Shown here in pieces: positions 44,801 through 49,663 of a stretch of DNA of 49,663 bases (positions are counted from its first letter, which is position 1; each line of letters starts with the position of its first letter). The position numbers were made by a program, and so were the translations under genes. The notes under the pieces were generated by a model. That model was given only the letters and a program-made list of their open reading frames with translations. It searched no databases and was not told the origin of the DNA. Source of the stretch: Albidovulum sp. bin36 (lineage in GTDB: Bacteria > Pseudomonadota > Alphaproteobacteria > Rhodobacterales > Rhodobacteraceae); NCBI GenBank assembly GCA_002238565.1, contig MPMP01000033.1, positions 1-49,663 on the forward strand, given 5' to 3'.

Positions 44801-46856
44801 TGACGGCGTTGTGGGCTTCGTCGAGCACGACCAGCGCGCTGTCGTCGACGGCCTCGCGGAGCCAGGTGATTTTTTCATTGGATTTCGAATTGAACTGGCT
44901 ATAGGTCGTCAGCACTAAATTTCGGTCTTCGGGCCAGGTTCCGGCGGAGAAAATCCTGTTTCGCGAAGCCGAGCTTTCCGTTCTGTACGGCGCGTCGACG
45001 GCTTTTGCGCCGCTTTCAGTTCCACGCGGCGGTTCCTTCGCGAACAATTCCACCGGCCTTGTCGCAAGTACGCAAGGCTTCGCTTCCCGGTCCGCGCCGA
45101 CGGCGAGCAGATCGCGCCAAACGTCGATGACATTTACATCCGCGCTCTCCGTGAAATAAAGCACTTTTCCGCCGCTGCGGAGCTGCAGCCTCGCCATCGC
45201 CGCCAGGCTTCGTCCTTTGCCGATGCCCGTCTGGTCGGCTAGCAGGAACCCGCGGTCCCTAGCCCTAGCCGCCTGCCACATGGATACCGCGTCGACCTGT
45301 TCGGATGTCAGAATATCCGACAACTGGTCGGCTGCGATCCCCAGCGCTCCGCTAAGGGCTCCGTCAACGCCTCCGACGGCATCCGCTTCGATAGACGCCC
45401 GCCGGAGGGATTTTGCCGTGGCCCCCTCGAGCGCCTTGGGCACCATCGTAAAGGACGGAGTCGCCTTTGAAAGCGGAACGTAAGGCCTCTGCCGCTCGTT
45501 TTCCCTTCGGTCGTCGTCGGCGAGGAGTTCCTCGTCGGCAATATCAAGGTGCCACTTCCGGATTCTCTGCCTGGAACGGAGAATTTCAAGATGAAGGCTG
45601 TCGAAATCCGCATTCGTTACGACTTGGAAAGTTCGCAGCGCGGCTTGAGGAAGGCTTGGCTCCGGCGCGGGCCTTCGCTGCCCCACGACATAGAAAGTAA
45701 TGAATCTGCCCTCTTGCCGCCCCGATGCCGCCACGGGCGAAATCTCGGCAATGGATTCGATCGCGTAAATTTTGCCTATCGCATGCCGCAGGGCGTCTTC
45801 GGCTTCTCCGCCGGGGGAGCCGGTGAACATGAAATTGCTCAGGCCGTCCGCCGAGCGGCGGCCAAGAACGAGGCCTATTCGTTCTGTTAGCGACTCGGCG
45901 GGAACCGCCGTCAAATCATGAAGCTGGAAGGACGGGTCGATATTGTTCCGCAGGCTCGGCGCCGCCGCTTCCAGGAATTCGCCGCCGGAGAAGTCGACTT
46001 CCTTCGCTTCCCGCGCAAGCCGCCGCAGAAAGACTGCGAGCGCGATCGACGGCTGGAACTCCGATTCGGCGCCGTCCTGGCGCATCGCGCCCGCCGCGTT
46101 TTCGGCCGTCCGCATCGCCCTGTGGAAGTTCTGGCGCGAACCCTGGTCATTGATCGCGATCGACGCGATCTGGCGATACATGTGCACGCGCAGATCGTGG
46201 ATGGCGATGCCCGGCGATAAGCCTTTCTCTTCGCAGTTTTCCAGCGCGTATTCCGCGACGCTGGAGAGCGTATCCCCGGACAGCGTGCCTCGCGTCGCCA
46301 TCTGCACGAGGCCGGCCGCGATCAATTCAAGCCCGTCTCGATTTTTGGCCCTTAAGAATAGAGCGGGATTCGCGTCTGGCGATTCCCGTTCGAAACTGTG
46401 GCGGCCTTCCCGCTCGATCTTTCTGTAGCGATGGTCCGAATCGCGGAAGACCTCTTCTCCCCGCGAATTCAAGCCGAGCGATTCCGCGGACGCAACATCG
46501 GGTCCCGGATTGGCCTGCATCCTCGCGCCGTAGTCTATCGTCCACGGCGCCGCTTTCCATTGAGGCCGCGGGATCTCGACGACACTTCCGCCAAGTCGGT
46601 CCGCTAGCAGCCCGGGCGAAAAGTTGAAATTCCCCGCTACCTGCGGAAACAGCTTGAGCGCGCCGCTTTTCCCGGCTTCGACGAATCCGAATTCCAGTGC
46701 GCGCTCGCGGATTCTCGATCCTTCCTCGCTGCCGTCGAACTGGAGGAGAAGTCCCCGGTTTCCGCTTCGAAGCACGACGCGTCGAAGCTTCGCGGCGTTT
46801 CGCGGAAAGACGATCCAATGGACCGTGGCGGATTCGACTGCGGTTTGTTCCGGCAT
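41886..46856 (-). CDS. giant strawberry-notch/DarB-like superfamily 2 helicase
   Basis: 1656 residues, the largest gene of the window. Residues 1-~450 are a region without a recognised domain; no SAM-binding methylase motif is visible. The SF2 core follows: Walker A FLLADQTGIGKGRSLAAM at ~537-554, DEAH in LVVLDEAHNAVNPMSNTG at ~676-693, motif III as FATATPLRNPAGADL at ~709-723, and motif VI YVQSQGRVNRYGQ at ~1058-1070, with the SBNO helicase-C part between. The C-terminal third includes SGTITRVSAKEAQY and VLTGNHLTAIAEANRYSLGS, like large phage and plasmid DarB-type proteins. A GGAG site eight bases upstream supports the start. It stands alone, without the methylase usually fused or adjacent. 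DarB protects phage P1 DNA against restriction; whether this chromosomal protein defends, counter-defends or remodels DNA is open. Confidence 0.85.
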   Translation of the reverse strand: MPEQTAVESATVHWIVFPRNAAKLRRVVLRSGNRGLLLQFDGSEEGSRIRERALEFGFVEAGKSGALKLFPQVAGNFNFSPGLLADRLGGSVVEIPRPQWKAAPWTIDYGARMQANPGPDVASAESLGLNSRGEEVFRDSDHRYRKIEREGRHSFERESPDANPALFLRAKNRDGLELIAAGLVQMATRGTLSGDTLSSVAEYALENCEEKGLSPGIAIHDLRVHMYRQIASIAINDQGSRQNFHRAMRTAENAAGAMRQDGAESEFQPSIALAVFLRRLAREAKEVDFSGGEFLEAAAPSLRNNIDPSFQLHDLTAVPAESLTERIGLVLGRRSADGLSNFMFTGSPGGEAEDALRHAIGKIYAIESIAEISPVAASGRQEGRFITFYVVGQRRPAPEPSLPQAALRTFQVVTNADFDSLHLEILRSRQRIRKWHLDIADEELLADDDRRENERQRPYVPLSKATPSFTMVPKALEGATAKSLRRASIEADAVGGVDGALSGALGIAADQLSDILTSEQVDAVSMWQAARARDRGFLLADQTGIGKGRSLAAMARLQLRSGGKVLYFTESADVNVIDVWRDLLAVGADREAKPCVLATRPVELFAKEPPRGTESGAKAVDAPYRTESSASRNRIFSAGTWPEDRNLVLTTYSQFNSKSNEKITWLREAVDDSALVVLDEAHNAVNPMSNTGKAIRELIENVGRSNVVFATATPLRNPAGADLYRPLLPNTEGSRLDEIFSCLSSGGETAQESFTTMLAEDGVFLRRDHDLSHVDYQVRLPGDSRMAAYQDLMDRMSPVVEQMLDISIRVGRMVGQRQARMFHAMIENGVEPNAARARTNAANQYSGHGGPIPRLARTMINATKVDQVVEEALAEFREGRKPVITFHSTGAGLFNEQARLADDEGFLPGDRRLTLADQIWRVAESVFRIKVDGEAADAREINETVAEMAETLSRNIAEIPDGLLASPVDGVIEGLRKSGLLVGEISGRVHCYRDGRIERRGGTDRRSTIDAFNNGGLDALIFNVAGATGASYHASPLFQDRRPRSLIEMETPTDIIKYVQSQGRVNRYGQVARPRVVSVMTGLTPEMRILQQRNSKLRMMGASIDGNRSHPLLVDEVPDLLNHLGDQATAQVLEVRPDFARRLGFSDLLSGELDHGHASELSDHGSWTDSGASRKSILSLANRVLCRSLVLSASEQSELVNLVQMEFEAISEELDSRNANPLRPKELDGEIEFDATTLYSGIETDDEQRSAFLAPLYISTGTHRFSEAPISADQLVQLVQRAKVRDGSDGFASRAEPLENQMSTLLRDAVRPGTSIEQALASPGEQSARFRHRMTRLKNLARLLRDAIPGRKIEYVENAGIGPVSGTITRVSAKEAQYASLPQSYHLEFVRPGFSKPFKISFQRLVALPKESIVFSEGLEHGPNQRHLAEFGEQLAMEIRYPVQVLTGNHLTAIAEANRYSLGSMSLFRDSSSRVHRGIVVNRSKLDLTMLPAIVPSGRVAAALALKSLNEDIRESVYLWTGERAFPEMLFVVGSQSKSGKRGLLFRAPKFRNGAENVLKSNPMLCDALFGCAPEDVQARLIRRTGPLYFPENQSRISAAFHSLDGIRLYADGKHRNVVNELIRDIEALNAVDAIPPSPAQEATMNPGVELAASPV

Positions 46857-47867
46857 GCGATGGACTCCAGGCTTTCGCGATCAAGCCCGTCGCCCTGGCA
46901 TCGCGAGGTCTCAGGGACGAACCCGGGGAATCGTCCGGTCAAATTTCCAAATTGCCGAAGTAATCGAGAATTTCGCGCCCGCCCGACCAGCCTTCCGCGT
47001 ATTTGCTGCAAGTAGCGTCGGCGCTTGTCGGCGCTCTTTCTAACACGGACCTCGCGGATTAACAGCCTTGATTGTCGCGTCTGAAAATTCTTTCGAGTTG
47101 TCGCGGGCCTGGTTTCGATCGATTTTCGCTGAGTCGCTTCCGGTCGAGCTTGAATCCGCCGCAGTCGCGCGCGGGCGCATGTTCTGTCGGTATATGCCGG
47201 CATGGAGCCGCCGGGGTCAAAGTATGCGCCTTGTCGAGACCAGGCATTTGCTCGCCGCTTGCATTTTGACAGGTAAACGCGCCGGCAACCGAAATCGCGA
47301 ATCCGCATTCGCTGGATTTCGGCAGCGCAGCTCTTCTTGGAGCAGAGGGTAGTATTCCAAAAATGCTTCCAACACGACATGGGAAAGTTTCTTCGGAGAG
47401 GCCCGCCGCTCCTTGGAATTGCTCCTAGCGAGACTCTTGAGCATGACGGTTCGCCCAGGCGCGGACGGAAGCGACCGGGGATACGGTCGGCGCCGCGCTC
47501 GGCATCGAGCAGGAGAATTCAGCATTGCAAGAACAAGCAGAGAGGCGGCACGACCCCGCAAAAGTAAATTCTATTTAATTTTCGTTCCGAAACTGAATTT
47601 TTCTCCGGCAACGCAACATTTGATTTGATACGCGCCTTGGCATGCAAGTTTCCGATTCGAAAAGAAGCGACATTTTTCCTCGCAGGCCTAGTCAAGAGTC
47701 GAGGCGAACAGACCTGCAAATGCCAGAGGCGCATTTGCAGCGCCTGTCGAAATTTCGATCCGGTGGAAGCGGAGCGGCTCCGGCGGCGCGTTCGTTCGGA
47801 GAATTCGGCGGCGCGAGCCGAATAGAGGCAATAGCCCAAAGGGATTTGGGCGGCGAAGGCCGGCTTC
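46857..47867. other. intergenic stretch upstream of the giant helicase
   Basis: About 1 kb. No gene is well supported; a minus-strand frame at 47217-47561 contains a plausible helix (KKLSHVVLEAFLEYYPLLQE) but has no family resemblance. A 7-bp hairpin GCCCAAA/TTTGGGC with a four-base loop lies at 47834-47851 next to the ISAs1-type element. Confidence 0.35.
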
Positions 47868-47939
47868 GGGCAAAATAGGCGCGTCCGCCGTGTTCCGCTT
47901 TGCGGTCGCCGGCCGGGAGAGGCTGGCGGCGCGAGGCGT

Positions 47940-49157
47940 TCAGCACCGCGTCGAGGGCGTTCTGGGTTTTCGCGGCGCAGTGGCGGTTGGCTTCGGGAAA
48001 GTATTTGAACTCGCCTTCAGCCGGATGATGGAAATGGCGGCGTTGCCCGGGCAGGCCAGGTTGCGCGGTAGGTGGCGAACCCGAGCGCGGCAGCGGTCTT
48101 CATCGCAGGTGAAGTCGGTTGCGTAGTGCAGGCGGTTCTCGATGCGCCAGTGATTTCCTGCAAGGCTCGGCATCGCGTCGGGACCGGCCTTGTCGGCGCC
48201 GAGCGAGGTCGGTCCGTAGACGGTCTCGCGGCTTGTCTTTCCGGTTTTTCGAACGTGGCGGGTCCTTTCGATCCGGAACGCCTGCTTGCGCCCTTTCAGC
48301 TTGCACGTCTCGTTCCATTTCTGGTCGGAGAGGTCGAAGACGGCGCAGCGTCGCGTTTCGAGGCGGCCGTGCCCCTTGTCGAACTTGTCCTCGCTCCAGC
48401 CCGCGCCGGCCCAGTCTAGATCTTCGAGATTCTTGCGGATGGTCGGCTGGTTGTCCTTCACCGAGGCAGCGACGCAGTCGGCCCGGCAGCTCTCGACCAG
48501 GCAGCGGGCGGTCTCCCGCTGCGCGTGCAGGGCGTCGAGGGCGACCACTCGTCCCTTCAGGTCGAGATCCTGCGACAGCTGGCGCCCGGCCGGGATCTCG
48601 TTGGTTTTCGAGCCGACCTGCACCTGCCCGAGGACCAGGCCGCTGCCGTGCTCGACGGCGGCCACCATCATCCGCCGTTCGCCCTCGATCCGCCTCGAGG
48701 CTCCGCGCGCGTCCTTGCCGTCGAGGGCGACCGGCGCGCCGGCCTCGCTGAACTGCTCGATCCACTCGCGCAGAGCCGTCTCCAGCGCGTCTGGCGGCAT
48801 GGAGGACAGAACGTAGTGGAAGGTCGAGACTGCCGGGGCCGTGAAGCGCTGCCGGCTCGGACTCCGGAACCCGCCGACGGCCCTGAGCTGCTCTTCGTCT
48901 AGGCGGGCGGCGTATTCGCCGAAGGCCGCAATGCCGCGGTAGCCGCTCAGCCGGGCGGCGATCATGATCGCCATGTAGCAGGCGATGCCGCAGCGCTGGC
49001 CGCGCTTCTTGCGAAAGTCGGGGATGGTCTGCAGATAGTTGTGCAGGCTGCGCAAGTCCTCGGCCGGCATCGGCTCGCCCTTCGCGCCGGTCCGCCATTC
49101 GGGCGCCGCCTGCTCGCAGCGCAGCTTCTCCCGCGCTCCGGCTTCAAGTTCGCGCAT
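47940..49157 (-). CDS. ISAs1-family transposase
   Basis: 405 residues. The ATG at 49157 is chosen because AAGGAGAT lies just upstream; the longer open frame to 49349 overlaps the first ORF. The N-terminal region has HNYLQTIPDFRKKRGQRCG, then AYMAIMIAARLSGYRGIAAF of the H-repeat-associated/ISAs1 type. The DDE core includes PVALDGKDARGASRR (first aspartate), GRVVALDALHAQRETARCLV (second) and GNHWRIENRLHYATDFTCDE (glutamate in HWRIEN). The C-terminus ends in RHLPRNLACPGNAAISIIR. All expected catalytic residues are present and the frame is intact, so it may be functional. Confidence 0.88.
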   Translation of the reverse strand: MRELEAGAREKLRCEQAAPEWRTGAKGEPMPAEDLRSLHNYLQTIPDFRKKRGQRCGIACYMAIMIAARLSGYRGIAAFGEYAARLDEEQLRAVGGFRSPSRQRFTAPAVSTFHYVLSSMPPDALETALREWIEQFSEAGAPVALDGKDARGASRRIEGERRMMVAAVEHGSGLVLGQVQVGSKTNEIPAGRQLSQDLDLKGRVVALDALHAQRETARCLVESCRADCVAASVKDNQPTIRKNLEDLDWAGAGWSEDKFDKGHGRLETRRCAVFDLSDQKWNETCKLKGRKQAFRIERTRHVRKTGKTSRETVYGPTSLGADKAGPDAMPSLAGNHWRIENRLHYATDFTCDEDRCRARVRHLPRNLACPGNAAISIIRLKASSNTFPKPTATAPRKPRTPSTRC

Positions 49158-49416
49158 GTTGATCTCCTTCGGCTGCCCGTTCCGCCGCCAGCGCGCCGAC
49201 CTTGAAGGCGCCCGCCGTCCAGCCCAGAAGGGCCGGCCAGACCTCGCCCCAAACCGCCACGTGCCGAAGCGACTTGCCGAAAAGGCTGTGGAACGGAAGA
49301 TAGTGATGCTCCCCGGCCAGCGCGTCCCAGCGGCGCTGTTCCCCGGCACCGATCACCTGGCGAACCGCGACCTCGCCCGGCTCGGGCTCGCCGTCAAAAG
49401 CGTTCAGAATCTCCAT
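49144..49416 (-). CDS. DUF4338-like short ORF of the ISAs1 element
   Basis: 90 residues. The pattern EHHYLPFHSLFGKSLRHVAV and WGEVWPALLGWTAGAFKVGA matches the start of DUF4338 domains ('HYLG...g..l.Y.v...g..lA.l.ws.aA.k'), often encoded ahead of or fused to ISAs1 transposases. Its 3' end overlaps the transposase start by 14 bases in another frame. Here the DUF4338 region is short, so it may be a truncated accessory protein. Confidence 0.65.
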   Translation of the reverse strand: MEILNAFDGEPEPGEVAVRQVIGAGEQRRWDALAGEHHYLPFHSLFGKSLRHVAVWGEVWPALLGWTAGAFKVGALAAERAAEGDQHART

Positions 49417-49499
49417 GTGGGATTAATAAAACGGCGACTTGAAAAGCCAGACCTAAATTTGGCTTCGGGATGAGTGCGGCTCGCTATGCGGCCTCGATG

Positions 49500-49663
49500 T
49501 CAACGACGATTCATTGCTATGTAGTCAATCAGAAGACGGGTCGATCCGGCCAGGCCGGCCGCGTCGGCGCGACCGGCGACTGCGGGCAGCAATGATCGCG
49601 CAATTTCCTTGCCGGCCTCAACGCCCCATTGATCGAAACTGTTAATCCCCAATACGGTTCCTT
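49500..49663 (-). CDS. pgi: glucose-6-phosphate isomerase, C-terminal end (partial)
   Basis: Reading inward from the right edge on the minus strand, the frame gives GTVLGINSFDQWGVEAGKEI and ends with STRLLIDYIAMNRR before the stop at 49500-49502. INSFDQWGVELGK is the C-terminal signature of glucose-6-phosphate isomerase, and the following helix with LI..Y is also typical. About 54 codons are visible. The housekeeping gene appears intact at its 3' end and lies just outside the ISAs1 element. Confidence 0.85.
   Translation of the reverse strand, partial: GTVLGINSFDQWGVEAGKEIARSLLPAVAGRADAAGLAGSTRLLIDYIAMNRR

Larger units (their letters stand above)
47868..49463 (-). mobile_element. ISAs1-family insertion sequence with two ORFs
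   Basis: Encodes a short DUF4338-like ORF and an ISAs1 transposase. Candidate ends are GCAAAATAGG (from 47870) and, read inward on the minus strand, GCCAAATTTAGG (to 49463); they are only roughly similar, so the boundaries are tentative. It separates the helicase region from pgi. Confidence 0.6.

Noticed and set aside
47834..47851. Hairpin GCCCAAA/TTTGGGC as an intrinsic terminator
   Set aside because: No T-run on either strand and no convincing gene ends at it.
1..49663. CRISPR array or rRNA/tRNA genes
   Set aside because: No regularly spaced direct repeats, no rRNA-like stretches and no complete tRNA cloverleaf were seen on either strand.

Overview
The window looks like part of an alphaproteobacterial chromosome (GC-rich), probably from a lineage with a heavy insertion-sequence load such as a host-associated or symbiotic bacterium. 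Pointers are a DUF1127 gene, a 56-residue membrane protein of the type annotated in Rhodobacterales as 'apolipoprotein acyltransferase', many GC-rich ABC transporters for peptides and sugars, and many broken mobile genes. The taxonomic placement is inference; no rRNA or marker gene is present apart from the last codons of pgi at the right edge.

Layout. (1) 1-568: C-terminal part of an IS4/Tn5-like transposase. (2) 572-5455: metabolic cluster with a GMC oxidoreductase facing away from a GcvT-like aminomethyltransferase and a DAO-type FAD oxidoreductase. (3) 5828-7897: GT-C type membrane glycosyltransferase of the Agl23/TIGR03663 type. (4) 8342-14186: intact operon read leftward: nitrilase-family amidase, peptide-binding protein, fused double ATPase, two permeases, with a good promoter at 14235-14263. 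(5) 14396-19079: accessory island with the 5' part of a group II intron, a three-gene cassette (two conserved proteins of unknown function plus a ComEC-like metallo-beta-lactamase-fold protein) and a shattered phage integrase. (6) 20089-21563: small membrane protein, then a ParDE-type toxin-antitoxin pair lying between inverted copies of a short repeat. (7) 21580-28620: sugar or sugar-acid ABC transporter operon with an amidohydrolase and a truncated DeoR regulator, facing a damaged OtnK/PdxA locus and an intact Ldh_2-type dehydrogenase. (8) 28804-31629: insertion-sequence graveyard (IS1634-, IS21-, ISKra4- and IS66-like pieces), a Dam-like methylase and a broken Panacea antitoxin. (9) 32417-34224: KduD-like SDR plus zinc alcohol dehydrogenase. 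(10) 35300-37607: AbiE toxin-antitoxin whose toxin is cut off at an IS4-like transposase. (11) 37924-40700: 205-bp MITE-like element, DUF1127 gene with terminator, a frameshifted SLOG-like gene and hipBA. (12) 41886-46856: a 1656-residue strawberry-notch/DarB-like helicase. (13) 47868-49463: two-ORF ISAs1-family element, followed by the 3' end of pgi.

How it fits together. The conserved blocks (2, 3, 4, 9, pgi) are intact. The sequence between about 14.4 and 41 kb is accessory and has many disrupted genes: integrase, the first cassette gene, parD, pdxA, Panacea, SLOG, two ISKra4-like fragments. Four toxin-antitoxin-like loci are spread through it. The most interesting items are the short repeat family with terminal inverted repeats that brackets parDE, the MBL-centred three-gene cassette, and the solitary giant strawberry-notch helicase. 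All functional calls come from reading motifs and recalling families, without database searches.
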